64,000 bases of DNA from Deinococcus metalli (GTDB taxonomy: Bacteria > Deinococcota > Deinococci > Deinococcales > Deinococcaceae): the NCBI RefSeq assembly GCF_014201805.1, contig NZ_JACHFK010000006.1, forward strand, positions 1 through 64,000, read 5' to 3'. Below are positions 22,920 through 34,657 of this stretch, one piece after another. The notes under the pieces were generated by a model. It searched no databases, was not told the origin of the DNA, and saw nothing but the letters and a program-made list of their open reading frames with translations. Both the position numbers and the translations under genes were made by a program. Each line of letters begins with the position of its first letter. Position 1 is the stretch's first letter.

Positions 22920-23444
22920 TCAGGACTCCGGGAGGGCGCCGGGCCGGCCCCGCCCGAGCGGGCGCAGCGCGTCGGCGTCCAGCCGGCGGCTGACCGCGTG
23001 GCCCAGTTTGCGCGTCAGGGCGCTCAGCGAGGCGAGTTCGGCGGAGTCCAGCACGCCGAAGATGTCGTGGATGCCCTGCACGTGCTTGGGCAGCACCCGG
23101 GCGATCAGCGCCTGCCCCGCCGCGGTGAGGGTCACGCTGACCACCCGCCGGTCGGAGGGTACGCGCTCGCGCCTGACCAGACCGTCGCGTTCCAGGTTGT
23201 CGATCACCATGGTGAGGTTCCCGCTGGAGCGCAGGATCTTGTCGGCCAGATGTCGCTGGCTGAGCGGCCCGAGGTGGTACAGCGCCTCCAGCACCGCGAA
23301 CTGGCTGGTGGTCAGGTTGTGGTCCATGAGGTGGCGGTTGGCAGCCACTTCGACCGCGTGCGCGGCCCGCCAGAGTTTCACGTAGGCGTCCAGCGCCCCA
23401 CGCTCCGCTTCGGTTCCCGCGTAACGGTTCGCCATGCGTCTCAT
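22920..23444 (-). CDS. MarR family transcriptional regulator
   Basis: Winged-helix regulator of 174 residues. The MarR core is evident: 'LTTSQFAVLEALYHLGPLSQRHLADKIL', the recognition helix 'SSGNLTMVIDNLERDGLVRRERVPSDRRVVSVTLTAAGQALI', then the C-terminal dimer helix. The residues 'GNLTMVIDNLE' are typical of the DR- and SarZ-like MarR subgroup. No redox cysteine is visible, so an OhrR-like peroxide switch is unlikely. Starts at 23444 and 23435 are both possible, and neither has a clear ribosome binding site. No target gene is divergent within 280 bases apart from the aminotransferase on the same strand, so the regulon cannot be assigned. Confidence 0.87.
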   Translation of the reverse strand: MRRMANRYAGTEAERGALDAYVKLWRAAHAVEVAANRHLMDHNLTTSQFAVLEALYHLGPLSQRHLADKILRSSGNLTMVIDNLERDGLVRRERVPSDRRVVSVTLTAAGQALIARVLPKHVQGIHDIFGVLDSAELASLSALTRKLGHAVSRRLDADALRPLGRGRPGALPES

Positions 23445-23725
23445 GGTGCGTCCCACCGCTGCCCCGGTCAAGCGCACTTGGTCAGTCGGAAAACGTTCAT
23501 CCGCCAAAGCGTGTGCTGGACGCCTGTGGATGTCGAGCCGCGTTCCCGTCTGTGAACGCTCCGTCCGGGCCGGGCGCACGCACGGGGAAGGTGGGAACGT
23601 TACCAGGGGCCGGCCGGGATTTCACCCGAATCAGAACCGGGCCGCCGTGCGGGTCCCAGCGGGCATCACGGAGCACGGCCGCCGGAGCGTGCTGCCGGCG
23701 GCCGTGCTCTGCGGGTGAGAGTGGG
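23445..23725. other. Intergenic region upstream of the MarR gene
   Basis: This 281-base gap contains the aminotransferase terminator at 23671-23709 and, closer to the MarR gene, an AT-richer patch around GGAAAACGTTC (23488-23498) where the MarR promoter may lie. No gene is supported. Confidence 0.45.
23671..23709 (-). terminator. Strong hairpin after the aminotransferase gene
   Basis: Perfect 15-bp stem (23671-23685 with 23695-23709, arm GAGCACGGCCGCCGG), 9-base loop, 16 bases beyond the stop. Confidence 0.75.
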
Positions 23726-25018
23726 TCAGACGCCGGCGGGGGCGGTCGCGGGGTTGGCCTGCGCGGCCAGGTATTCCTCGGTCGCCAGGCGGATGCACGC
23801 GGCCACCGCCTGCATCGCGGTGTGGACCTCGCTGAGCGGCGGGCGGGTGGGCGCCAGGCGGATATTGCGGTCGTGCGGGTCCTGTCCGCCGGGATACGTG
23901 GCGCCGGCCGGGGTGAGGCTCACGCCGGCGTCTTCCGCGAGGCGCACCACGCGGGCCGCGACGGGGTGCGTGGTGTCCAGCGAGGAGAAGTACCCGCCGC
24001 GCGGGTTCGTCCACGTGGCGTAGGTGCCGTCCGTGCCCAGTTCCGCGCGCAGCACCTCGTCCACCGCGCGGAACTTCGGTGCGATCAATGCGGCGTGGTC
24101 GCGCATCAGGCCGTCGATGCCGCCGGGGTAGGACTCCAGGAACTTGACGTGCCGGGCCTGCTCGACCTTGTTCGGCCCGATGCTCTGCGCGTTGAGGTAC
24201 TTCGACAGCCACTTGATGTTGTCCTCGCTGCTCGCCACGAAGCCCAGGCCGGCGCCCGCGAAGGTGATCTTGCTGGTGCTCGCGAACACGAAGGCGCGGT
24301 CCGGGAAGCCGGCGTCGCGCGCGAGCGCCACGAAATTCACGGTCTCGTCGGCGCCCTCCAGGTGGTGCGCGCGGTACGCGTCGTCCGCCAGGATCGTGAA
24401 GTCCGGCGCCGCGGCCTGCACGCCGGCCAGCCGCGCGGCCTTCGCAGCGCTGATCGTCTCGCCACCCGGATTCGAGTACGTCGGCACGAACAGCACGCCC
24501 TTGACCGACGGATCGCTCTGCGCGAGGCGCTGTACGGCGTCCACGTCCGGGCCGTCCGGCTGCATGTCCACCGTGAGCAGCTCGAAGCCCAGCGTCTGCA
24601 GCAGCAGGAAGTGCCGGTCGTAGCCGGGCGTGGTCACGATCATCTTGGGGCGCTGCTGCACCCACGGGCCGGCGCTGTGGCGTGTGCCGTGCAGCAGCGC
24701 GAAGGTCAGGACGAAGGCCTGGAGTTCCAGCGAGGCGTTGTTCCACACCACGACGTTCTCGGGCTTCACGTCCAGGTACGCCGCGAACAGCCGCCGCGCG
24801 CTGGGCAGGCCCGCCACGCCGCCCGGGTAGTTGCGCAGGTCCAGGCCGTCCATGGTGACATCGGCCTCGCCCAGCGCGCCCATCAGGCCGTTGCTGAGGT
24901 CGAAGTCCGCGTCGGACGGCTGGCCGCGCTGCATATTCAGTTTCAGGCCCTGCGCCCGCACGCCGTCGTAGGCCGCCTGCGCCCTGGCCAGGGCTTCCGC
25001 TCGCCGGTCACTCGTCAT
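23726..25018 (-). CDS. PLP-dependent aminotransferase, MocR-type aspartate aminotransferase family
   Basis: Cytosolic fold-type I aminotransferase of 430 residues without a DNA-binding domain, matching the Aminotran_MocR group. The N-terminal block 'GLKLNMQRGQPSDADFDLSN' and 'DLRNYPGGVAGLPSARRLFA' are characteristic. 'FVPTYSNPGGETIS' and 'ILADDAYRAHHL' bind the cofactor. The PLP lysine is near residue 249 in 'FASTSKITFAGAGLGF', and the C-terminal arginine lies in 'NIRLAPTRPPLSE'. The start is supported by a TACCCT element 6 bases upstream. It is monocistronic and divergent from the NYN gene. Amino-acid specificity cannot be read from sequence. Confidence 0.9.
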   Translation of the reverse strand: MTSDRRAEALARAQAAYDGVRAQGLKLNMQRGQPSDADFDLSNGLMGALGEADVTMDGLDLRNYPGGVAGLPSARRLFAAYLDVKPENVVVWNNASLELQAFVLTFALLHGTRHSAGPWVQQRPKMIVTTPGYDRHFLLLQTLGFELLTVDMQPDGPDVDAVQRLAQSDPSVKGVLFVPTYSNPGGETISAAKAARLAGVQAAAPDFTILADDAYRAHHLEGADETVNFVALARDAGFPDRAFVFASTSKITFAGAGLGFVASSEDNIKWLSKYLNAQSIGPNKVEQARHVKFLESYPGGIDGLMRDHAALIAPKFRAVDEVLRAELGTDGTYATWTNPRGGYFSSLDTTHPVAARVVRLAEDAGVSLTPAGATYPGGQDPHDRNIRLAPTRPPLSEVHTAMQAVAACIRLATEEYLAAQANPATAPAGV

Positions 25019-25024
25019 GGGTCC

Positions 25025-25030
25025 AGGGTA
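25025..25030 (-). promoter_or_regulatory. -10 element of the aminotransferase gene, leaderless type
   Basis: TACCCT on the minus strand, 6 bases before the ATG at 25018. Confidence 0.55.
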
Positions 25031-25092
25031 GCGCCCGCGCGCCCCACCCGGCCGGCGGTTGTTTGACGTTCTCTGGGCCGGCGCGGGCACGG

Positions 25093-25101
25093 TGCTAGAC
25101 T
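25093..25101 (+). promoter_or_regulatory. Extended -10 promoter of NYN-queA
   Basis: TGCTAGACT, matching TGNTANNNT. It would give a leader of about 78 bases ending in AGGAG before the ATG at 25186, in contrast to the leaderless neighbours. Confidence 0.5.
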
Positions 25102-25185
25102 CCCCCCGCTGACCGCCCTGCGGCCAGCCTTTGGCCCCGCCCTTTTCCGGCCCACTTTTGTTCCCCGCCCAACAGGAGATCCCCA

Positions 25186-25755
25186 ATGCAGTACGTCGTA
25201 TCCCGGCCCCGTGTCGGCGTGTTCATCGACACGCAAAACCTCTACCACTCCGCCCGCGACCTGCTGGAACGCACCGTGAACTTCGAGTCGCTGCTGCGCT
25301 GCGCGACCCGCGACCGCGAACTCGTGCACGCCATCGCGTACACCGTCGAGCGCGAGGGCGAGGCGACCGCGCGGCCCTTCATCTATAAGCTCTCGACCCT
25401 GGGCTTCAAGGTGCGGCGCATGAACCTCACGCTGCACCACGTCACCGAGGGCGGCAAGCCCATCTACGAGGGCAACTGGGACATGGGGATCGTCGCGGAC
25501 ATGGTGCGCATGATGGACTCGATGGACGTGGTGGTGCTGGGCAGCGGCGACGGCGACTTCACGGACATCGTGGAGGTATTGCAGGAGCGCGGCAAGCGCG
25601 TGGAGGTGATCTCGTTCCGCGAGCACACCGCGCAGAAACTCATCGACGCCGCCGACCGCTTCACCCACCTGCCGGACGTGGACGACGCCCTGATGCCCGC
25701 CCGCGTGAAGAACGGCGGCGCGGCGAAAGGCGCCGGCGATGAGCCCCAGCCCTGA
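25186..25755 (+). CDS. NYN domain RNase-like protein (LabA/DUF88)
   Basis: PIN-like NYN domain protein of 189 residues, predicted metal-dependent ribonuclease. Acidic metal ligands are in place: Asp15 and Asn18 in 'GVFIDTQNLYHS', Asp98 in 'NWDMGIVADM', and Asp121 and Asp123 in 'VVLGSGDGDFTDIV'. The helix 'HTAQKLIDAADRFTHLPD' closes the domain, and the last 25 residues are a charged tail. AGGAG precedes the ATG. Its end overlaps queA by 17 bases, so the two are co-translated, a hint of a role in tRNA or RNA quality control. Substrate unknown. Confidence 0.87.
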   Translation: MQYVVSRPRVGVFIDTQNLYHSARDLLERTVNFESLLRCATRDRELVHAIAYTVEREGEATARPFIYKLSTLGFKVRRMNLTLHHVTEGGKPIYEGNWDMGIVADMVRMMDSMDVVVLGSGDGDFTDIVEVLQERGKRVEVISFREHTAQKLIDAADRFTHLPDVDDALMPARVKNGGAAKGAGDEPQP

Positions 25756-26815
25756 GCCGGGCCGTCCGGCGGCAGGCGACCCCGACGCCGTCCTGGCGCG
25801 CCTGAACTTCGAGCTGCCCCCGGAGCGCATCGCGCAGAGTGGCGCGGAGCCGCGCGACACCTCGCGCCTGATGGTGGTGGGGGACACCGTCTCGGACCAC
25901 GTCTTCCGCGACCTGCCGCAGCTGCTGCGGCCCGGCGACCTGCTGGTGTGGAACGAGAGCCGCGTGATCCCGGCGCGGATCATGGCGCGCAAGCCGCTGG
26001 ACGCCCACGGGCACGGCGGCGGTCAGGTCGAGGTGCTGCTGCTGCGCGAGGAGGAGCGCCACGTGTGGAGCGCGTACCTGAAGCCCGCGAAGCGGGCCGG
26101 GAACGTCCTCTTCCTGGGCGAGCACCGCGCGGAGGTCGTCGGGCAGCAGGCCGACGGTGCCCGGCTGCTGCGCTTCGAGCACGACATCACGCCGCACCTG
26201 GACGACATCGGCCGCCTGCCCCTGCCGCCGTACATCGACGCCGGCGACTCGGACGACCGCTGGCGTGAGCGCTACCAGACGGTGTACGCGCGTGCGCCCG
26301 GCAGCGTGGCCGCGCCGACCGCCGGGCTGCACTTCACGCCGGAACTGCTGGCGGCCCTCGACCGGCGGGGCGTGGAGCGCGCTCAGGTCACGCTGCATGT
26401 CGGGGCCGGCACCTTCAAGCCCATCAGCGGGCCGGTCCGCGAGCACGTCATGCACGCCGAGCGCTACTCGGTCAGTGCTCAGGCGGCCGACGCCATCACC
26501 CGCGCGCGGGCCGAGGGCCGGCGCGTGGTGGCCGTCGGCACGACCACCGTCCGCACGCTGGAGAGCGCGTGGAATGGCGAGCGGGTGCAGCCCGGCGAGG
26601 GCGACACCCGCATCTTCATCACGCCGGGCACGCGAGTGAACGTGCCGGACCTGCTGATCACGAACCTGCACCTGCCGGGCAGCACGCTGCTGCTGCTGGT
26701 CGCGGCCTTCGCGGGCGAGGACCGCATCCGCGCGGCCTACGACCACGCCCTGGCGGACGGCTACCGCTTCTACTCGCTGGGCGACGCGATGCTGCTGGAG
26801 AACACAAGTCGCTGA
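25739..26815 (+). CDS. queA: S-adenosylmethionine:tRNA ribosyltransferase-isomerase QueA
   Basis: Transfers and isomerises the ribose of S-adenosylmethionine to preQ1 in tRNA, forming epoxyqueuosine. The length of 358 residues and motifs fit: 'FELPPERIAQSGAEPRDTSRLMVV', 'DLLVWNESRVIPARI', 'GSVAAPTAGLHFTPELL', 'VTLHVGAGTFKPI', 'VGTTTVRTLES' and 'LLITNLHLPGSTLLLLVAAFAG'. It begins inside the NYN gene (17-base overlap) without its own obvious ribosome binding site. It converges on the GNAT gene with 3 bases between the stops. Other queuosine genes are not in the window. Confidence 0.97.
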   Translation: MSPSPEPGRPAAGDPDAVLARLNFELPPERIAQSGAEPRDTSRLMVVGDTVSDHVFRDLPQLLRPGDLLVWNESRVIPARIMARKPLDAHGHGGGQVEVLLLREEERHVWSAYLKPAKRAGNVLFLGEHRAEVVGQQADGARLLRFEHDITPHLDDIGRLPLPPYIDAGDSDDRWRERYQTVYARAPGSVAAPTAGLHFTPELLAALDRRGVERAQVTLHVGAGTFKPISGPVREHVMHAERYSVSAQAADAITRARAEGRRVVAVGTTTVRTLESAWNGERVQPGEGDTRIFITPGTRVNVPDLLITNLHLPGSTLLLLVAAFAGEDRIRAAYDHALADGYRFYSLGDAMLLENTSR

Positions 26816-26818
26816 TCC

Positions 26819-27832
26819 TCAGCCGGTGGCGCCCTCCACCTCCCGCGTCAGCGTGAGGCGGGCGGGCTCGCGCACGAAGCCCATCGCCTCGTTGATGGCG
26901 AGCATGGGCGCGTTGCGGCTGTGGTTGCCGGTGAAGACCTTCGTGTAGCCGCGCGCGTGCCCGGCCCGCGCGGCCGCGAGTTTCAGCGCGTACGCCAGGC
27001 CGCGGCGCCGCCACGCGGGCAGGACGCCGGTCAGGCCGATCATCAGCGTGCCGGGCCGCGCGGGCATCGGCATGTGCAGTTCGCTCACGCCCACCCACCC
27101 GCCGTCCGGCGCGACCGCCACGAAGACGCCCTCGGGGTGTTTCAGGCCGCTCAGGAAGCGGCGCTGCCACGTCTCGAAGGGCCACACGCTGACCGGGGTG
27201 GCGCTCGGCACGTCGCGCAGCAGGGCCGCGACGAGGTCGTACAGGCGGCGCTGCATGGCTCCGTCCGTGTGGATGTCGCCCAGGTCCGGCAGCGTGCGCA
27301 GCGTGGCGCCCGACGCGGCCGCGCGCTCCTCGAACGCCCGGAAACGCCCGTCGTCCAGGGTGGTCAGGTCGAGCACGCTGGGCCACATGCGGTCGTGGAC
27401 GGCGTAGCCGCGCGCTTCCAGCAGCGGCACCTCCCACCAGCCCTCGCGGGCGCCGGTGGTGAGCGTCCGCGCGCCGAAGGCCAGGGCGCGCGCCTCGGCT
27501 TGGTCCAGCAGCGCGCCCATCAGCGCGGTGTCCGGCGGATTCACGGTGGCCGTCACCTGGATCCAGCCGGGGTGGCCGTCCATGCGCGGCACCCCGGCCT
27601 CGGCCATGCCGACCAGCGTGCCGCCGCGCTGCGCGAGCACGTGCCAGTGGGGCTCGTCCGGCAGGCGGAAGGTCGCGTGGCGCTCCAGGTCCGCCGCCGC
27701 CAGCGGGTGATCGGGATGCGCGGCTGTCAGGAACGCCGCCAACGCCGGAAAGTCGTCCGGAGTGACGGGACGCAGCTGAACGTCGTCCGGGAGGGGCAGG
27801 AGCGTGGCGGGCGGGGACGTGGGCTCGGCCAT
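26819..27832 (-). CDS. Protein with two GNAT acetyltransferase domains
   Basis: Cytosolic protein of 337 residues with tandem GNAT folds. The N-terminal copy (about 15-165) is degenerate and lacks a clean acetyl-CoA loop. The C-terminal copy (about 180-330) has motif A '[31 protein letters not shown]', where R-x-x-G-L/A binds acetyl-CoA, and '[17 protein letters not shown]' typical of motif B. The substrate is unknown; such double GNAT proteins are frequent in Deinococcus. The gene is divergent from the M3 peptidase with 85 bases between the starts. An in-frame ATG at 27901 is possible but would overlap the peptidase -10 element. Confidence 0.83.
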   Translation of the reverse strand: MAEPTSPPATLLPLPDDVQLRPVTPDDFPALAAFLTAAHPDHPLAAADLERHATFRLPDEPHWHVLAQRGGTLVGMAEAGVPRMDGHPGWIQVTATVNPPDTALMGALLDQAEARALAFGARTLTTGAREGWWEVPLLEARGYAVHDRMWPSVLDLTTLDDGRFRAFEERAAASGATLRTLPDLGDIHTDGAMQRRLYDLVAALLRDVPSATPVSVWPFETWQRRFLSGLKHPEGVFVAVAPDGGWVGVSELHMPMPARPGTLMIGLTGVLPAWRRRGLAYALKLAAARAGHARGYTKVFTGNHSRNAPMLAINEAMGFVREPARLTLTREVEGATG

Positions 27833-27904
27833 ACGGAAGTGCAGCACACCCGGCGGGGAAAGGCATCCGTCGTCCGGCTTACGGCGGTCCTGGCGGTCCA
27901 TGCC

Positions 27905-27910
27905 TATACT
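27905..27910 (+). promoter_or_regulatory. -10 element of the M3 peptidase gene, leaderless type
   Basis: TATACT, 7 bases before the ATG at 27918. It matches a consensus -10 hexamer in five of six positions. Confidence 0.65.
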
Positions 27911-27917
27911 TCACCGG

Positions 27918-29969
<2,052 letters not shown>

Positions 29970-29982
29970 GCCTTCACCCCTG

Positions 29983-30022
29983 GCCGGCGCCCCCGTCTTA
30001 AGACGGATGACAGGGCGCCGGC
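29983..30022 (+). terminator. Terminator of the M3 peptidase gene
   Basis: Outer 10-bp stem GCCGGCGCCC (29983-29992 with 30013-30022) encloses a perfect 14-base palindrome CCGTCTTAAGACGG (29993-30006). TTTAT follows, and this run merges into the -10 element of the next gene. Confidence 0.75.
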
Positions 30023-30024
30023 TT

Positions 30025-30030
30025 TATGCT
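30025..30030 (+). promoter_or_regulatory. -10 element of the CAP protein gene
   Basis: TATGCT, 9 bases before the ATG at 30040, directly after the terminator of the previous gene. Confidence 0.45.
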
Positions 30031-30039
30031 GCGTTCACG

Positions 30040-30525
30040 ATGCTCAAGGTTCTCCTGACGCTGCTGGCCCTCGTTCCCCTGTCGCTGGGCGCTGTGCAGG
30101 CCCAGAGTACGGCGGAGCGCCAGCTCCTCGACCGCCTGAACCAGGTGCGCGCCCAGGGCGTGACGTGCCCCGGCAGCGGCATCCGGCCCGCCGCCGGCGC
30201 GCTGACGGCCAGCGCCCAGCACGCCCAGGCGGCGCGGCTCCAGGCCGGATACATGGTGCAGACCGGGCGGGTGTCGCACACCGGTACCGGCGGCAGCACC
30301 CCCCGCGTGCGCGCGGCCAGCACCGGCGTGAACGCCGTGAGCGTCACCGAGATCATCTACATGAACGGCGGCGTGAACCCCGAGCAGGCCATGCAGTGGT
30401 GGCTGCACAGCCCCGTGCACTGCTACTGGATGACCGAGCGCCGCTACACCCGCGCCGGCGCCAGCGTCGTGCGCGGCGCGCGCGGCACCGCCTACGTGAT
30501 CGTGCTCAGCAGCGACCAGAGGTAG
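30040..30525 (+). CDS. Secreted CAP domain (SCP/PR1-like) protein
   Basis: Secreted protein of 161 residues. The signal peptide ends near '[11 protein letters not shown]'. The CAP fold is suggested by '[14 protein letters not shown]' at the start, '[36 protein letters not shown]' and '[28 protein letters not shown]', which keep the spacing of the usual 'H-S-x-x-H' and 'W-x-x-S-x-x-H' blocks. The two cysteines ('VTCPG' and 'VHCYW') may pair. CAP proteins are widespread, and the bacterial role is mostly unknown. It ends inside a hairpin shared with the convergent SDR gene. Confidence 0.82.
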   Translation: MLKVLLTLLALVPLSLGAVQAQSTAERQLLDRLNQVRAQGVTCPGSGIRPAAGALTASAQHAQAARLQAGYMVQTGRVSHTGTGGSTPRVRAASTGVNAVSVTEIIYMNGGVNPEQAMQWWLHSPVHCYWMTERRYTRAGASVVRGARGTAYVIVLSSDQR

Positions 30526-30571
30526 GCGCAGAGAGCAGAGAGCGAACAGGCGTCTGCTCTCCGCTCTCTGC

Positions 30572-30576
<5 letters not shown>
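30521..30576. terminator. Bidirectional hairpin spanning the stop codons of the CAP and SDR genes
   Basis: An inverted repeat starting GGTAGGC and ending GCCTACC contains nested AGAGAGC/GCTCTCT arms. The long stem includes the last codons of both convergent genes. Confidence 0.6.
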
Positions 30577-31345
<769 letters not shown>

Positions 31346-31351
31346 GCCGCG

Positions 31352-31357
31352 AGTGTA
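31352..31357 (-). promoter_or_regulatory. -10 element of the SDR gene at 30572, leaderless type
   Basis: TACACT on the minus strand, 6 bases before the ATG at 31345. Confidence 0.55.
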
Positions 31358-31379
31358 GGGCGGGGCCGTCACCCGGCCG

Positions 31380-34300
31380 TTACCCGCCCGCGCCGTCCGG
31401 GCCGCCCAGTGCCTGCCGCAGCGCGACGGTCTCGGGCAGGGGAGACAGGTCGAGCTCGCACAGGGCGCCCCGCAGCCCTGCGTACACCCGCCGCGCCGCC
31501 GCAGGGTGGCCGCGCGCGTGGTGGGCGCGCATGGCGGCCCGCGCCGCCGGCTCGTGCGCCGGGTCGAGGATCAGCGCCCGCTCGGCGGCCACGGCCGCCC
31601 CGTCCGGGTCGCCGGCTTCCAGCGCCACGCCCGCCTCGGTCGCCAGGGCGTCGGGCAGGGCCGCCGCGTAGCGCTCGGCCTCGCGCTGCACGTCCCGCAG
31701 GTCGCTGGGAGCCACGCGCGCGCCCAGTTGTGCCAGGGCCGGCAGGCGGCCGGGCGTGCCGGCAGGCATGGCCAGAATGTCCCACGCGGCCCACAGGTCC
31801 ACGTACAGGTCCGGGCCGGGACGCAGGCGCAGCCACTCGCCACGCTCCACGAACACGCCGCTGGCCGCGCCGTCCTCCAGCACCTGCCCCAGCGCGTGCA
31901 GCGTCACGCGGAAGTTGCGCTCGCCCACGCCCGGCTCGGCGTCCGGGAACAGCGCCTCCTGCGCGGCCTCGCGGGGCAGGCCGGCGCGGTGCACCGCCAA
32001 TAGGGCCAGCAGGTCGCGGGCCTTCGCGCGGCCCCACTCGCGCGGCTGGGACTCGTGCTCCCGCACGACCTGCACGCGTTCCAGCACGTGCACGTGCACC
32101 CCGAAGCCCGGCGTGTCCGCGCTGGCCGGCACGTCCGCGTACCCCAGCGCGGCGGCCACGCTGGCCAGCGCCGCCCGCTCGTGCGGCCGGGCCTCGGCCA
32201 GGGTGGCCAGCAGCCGCGCGCGGGCCGCGCGGGAGCGCAGCGGCGCGAACATCGCCCCGGTCGTCAGCAGGAAGGGGTAACGCGCGGCCCCCTGCACCGC
32301 CTCCGGCGCGCCGTGGCCGTGGGCGGCGAAGGTGGCGAGCGCGACCGCCGCCAGCCCGAAGGCGTCCCCGCAGGCGGTGAAGGCGTCCCGCGCGGCGTCC
32401 AGATCGTCGGCCGTTCCCGCCGCGTCGCCCGCCTGGATGCTCCCCAGCCCCGCCGCGAGGTGCACCAGGCCGCGCATGTACCCGTCCCCACCGGTGCGGG
32501 CGAGCGCGTCGTCGCGCAGGGTCCGCGCCCGCAGCGGGTCGCCCGCGCGGGCGGTCAGGAACGCGTGGCCCATCAGCGGCTCGACGCGCAGCCGCGGCAC
32601 CACGCCCTGCGCCAGCTCCAGCGCGCGGTCGTAGGCGGCGCGCGCGGCCGGGTCGTCGCCCGCGCTCAGGTGGGCGTGCCCCAGGCGGGCCAGGGCCAGG
32701 GCGCGCACGAAGGGGCTGTCGAGCCGCTCGCCCTCCGCCAGGCCCTCGCCGGCCGCCCGGACGGCCGCCGGCGCGTCTCCACAGATGGCGTGCAGGAAAC
32801 TGGCGAGCAGCAGGCCCTCGCGGTGGTTCTGCGCGGCCCGCGCGCCGCCCGTCTCGCCCCGCGCGGCGTCCTGCGCCAGGGCCAGAGCGCGGTTCAGGTC
32901 GCCCGTGCGCAGCGCGTGGCGTGCGCCCCCGGCCAGCGCGGGCTCCAGCGCGACCGCCGGGCCGGGCTGCCCGGCGTTCAGCAGGTTCTCGGCGCGCAGC
33001 CGGCGCAGGCCCACCAGCGCGGCGCCGTCGCCGCTGCCGGTCAGCAGGGCCTCGGCCACGTCCAGCGGTGCCCACGCCTCGTCCGGCTGCACGGTGTCGA
33101 GCGCCACCTGCACCTCGCCCAGCGCCCGGCGCAGCGGTGTGGCGCGCGCGTACGCGGCCAGCGCACCGTCGTAGCGCGACGACAGCCGCAGGGCGTCGCC
33201 GGCCAGGGCGTGCAGGTCCGGCGTCCACGCGTCGGGCGGCAGGCGGTGCAGGCTGCGCTCGACCAGCGTGACGCGTCCCTGCGACAGCCACGTGTCGCCG
33301 TGCGCGGCGAGCAGCTGGGCCGCGCGCCCGGCGTTCCCGGCCAGCAGGTGCGCAGCCATCGCCCGGCGGGGCCGCCCGGTGCGCTCGAAGTACGCGGCCC
33401 CGCGCGCCGCCACGCGTGTCGCCTCGCCCGCAGGCAGCGCGCTGCGCAGGTGGGCGCGCAGCAGCGGGTGCGCGCGGTACGCCCCGCCGCCGCCCTCGAC
33501 CGGCCCGGTGCGCGTCAGGAAGGTGCCGCTCCGTGCCAGGGCCTCGAGCAGCGCGCCCGCGTGTGGTTCCTCCAGCACGTCTTCCAGCAGGTCCGCGGTG
33601 AGTTCCTCGAACACGCTGCCGCGCGTCAGGACGTTGCGCAGCGCCGGTTCCAGCGGACCCAGCACCTCCTGCGCGAGGTACGCGAACAGCGTGCCCAGCT
33701 GCGCCTCGCCGCCGTCCAGATCCGCCAGGGCGCGCAGCCCCACGCGGCCCTGCGCCACCGAATGCGCCAGGAACCGCGCCGCGATCGGCCAGCCCTCGGT
33801 CAGCGCGTGCGCCTGCCTGACCTCCGCGTTCCCCGGCGTGAGGCCCTGCGCGCGCAGCACCGCGCCCACCTCGTCCGGCGTGAAGCCCAGGTCCGCCGCC
33901 GACAGCCGCGTGACGACCCCCGCCGCCTCCAGCCGCGTCAGGTCCGGCAGCGGCAGCGGCACGCGCGAGAGCAGGGTCACGCGGCCCGCGCCGCAGTCGA
34001 GCACCTCGCGCAGCACGCCCTCCACCAGCGGCGTCAGGAGGTGCTGCGCCTCGTCCAGGACCAGCCGCGCCCGCGCGCCGTCCAGCACGTCCGCCACGCG
34101 CGCCGCGACCCGCCGCGGGCTCGCCCCGGCGTCCAGCAGCGCGCCGGGGGCCGCGCCGCCCGGCAGGCCCTCGACCGCCAGCGCCAGGCCCGCCGCGAGC
34201 ACCTGCGGATCGGCGTCGTCGGCGTCCAGGGTGAGCCACGCCCGCGCGCTGTCCGTGTCAGGCCCGGTGGCGGCCAGGGCGGTGGTCTTGCCGTAGCCCG

Positions 34301-34430
34301 CGGGAGCGACCACGACCAGCACGGGCGACGCGCCCAGCAGCGCGCGCAGCCGTGGCCGCGCCACCGCGCCGGACGCGGCCGGCCAGCGCGCCCGCCGGGG
34401 CGACGTCAGGTCACGCCACGACACGCTCAT
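31380..34430 (-). CDS. MalT-like ATPase and BTAD/SARP-type transcriptional regulator
   Basis: Large regulator of 1016 residues. The N-terminal part is a MalT-like STAND ATPase with Walker A '[10 protein letters not shown]' (41-50) and Walker B '[11 protein letters not shown]'. Helical repeats of TPR type occupy roughly 330-750. The C-terminus carries a winged-helix region ('[34 protein letters not shown]') followed by a bacterial transcriptional activation domain. The usual LuxR helix-turn-helix of MalT is absent, so DNA binding would come from the C-terminal domain. The gene is divergent from the envelope cluster at 34658-38150, a possible target. No clear ribosome binding site precedes the ATG at 34430. 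The ligand is unknown. Confidence 0.82.
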   Translation of the reverse strand: MSVSWRDLTSPRRARWPAASGAVARPRLRALLGASPVLVVVAPAGYGKTTALAATGPDTDSARAWLTLDADDADPQVLAAGLALAVEGLPGGAAPGALLDAGASPRRVAARVADVLDGARARLVLDEAQHLLTPLVEGVLREVLDCGAGRVTLLSRVPLPLPDLTRLEAAGVVTRLSAADLGFTPDEVGAVLRAQGLTPGNAEVRQAHALTEGWPIAARFLAHSVAQGRVGLRALADLDGGEAQLGTLFAYLAQEVLGPLEPALRNVLTRGSVFEELTADLLEDVLEEPHAGALLEALARSGTFLTRTGPVEGGGGAYRAHPLLRAHLRSALPAGEATRVAARGAAYFERTGRPRRAMAAHLLAGNAGRAAQLLAAHGDTWLSQGRVTLVERSLHRLPPDAWTPDLHALAGDALRLSSRYDGALAAYARATPLRRALGEVQVALDTVQPDEAWAPLDVAEALLTGSGDGAALVGLRRLRAENLLNAGQPGPAVALEPALAGGARHALRTGDLNRALALAQDAARGETGGARAAQNHREGLLLASFLHAICGDAPAAVRAAGEGLAEGERLDSPFVRALALARLGHAHLSAGDDPAARAAYDRALELAQGVVPRLRVEPLMGHAFLTARAGDPLRARTLRDDALARTGGDGYMRGLVHLAAGLGSIQAGDAAGTADDLDAARDAFTACGDAFGLAAVALATFAAHGHGAPEAVQGAARYPFLLTTGAMFAPLRSRAARARLLATLAEARPHERAALASVAAALGYADVPASADTPGFGVHVHVLERVQVVREHESQPREWGRAKARDLLALLAVHRAGLPREAAQEALFPDAEPGVGERNFRVTLHALGQVLEDGAASGVFVERGEWLRLRPGPDLYVDLWAAWDILAMPAGTPGRLPALAQLGARVAPSDLRDVQREAERYAAALPDALATEAGVALEAGDPDGAAVAAERALILDPAHEPAARAAMRAHHARGHPAAARRVYAGLRGALCELDLSPLPETVALRQALGGPDGAGG

Positions 34431-34657
34431 GGAGCGCCCGGCCCGGCCGTGACGCCGGCCTGACCCGACCCGCCCGGTGGAGGAGGGGCGGAGGAGTCCG
34501 GACGCGACGTGCCCGACGTGGCGTCCACCCACGCGGGGAACGGAACAAACCGACGACCTGTCATGCGCAGCGAATGCTATCAGGGAGCGTGGCCCGCGAA
34601 GCTGGACGTCTGCCGCGCTTTCATCTGTACCTGAGGGGGCCGCGCTCCACTGGGCGC

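Noticed and set aside
25063..25101. TTGACG (25063-25068) as the -35 partner of TAGACT (25096-25101)
   Set aside because: The spacing of 27 bases is too long; the extended -10 reading is kept instead.
32055..34463. An 802-codon plus-strand open frame opposite the MalT/BTAD regulator
   Set aside because: Shadow of the regulator; composition is Arg/Gln/Ala-rich and no ribosome binding site or domain is present.
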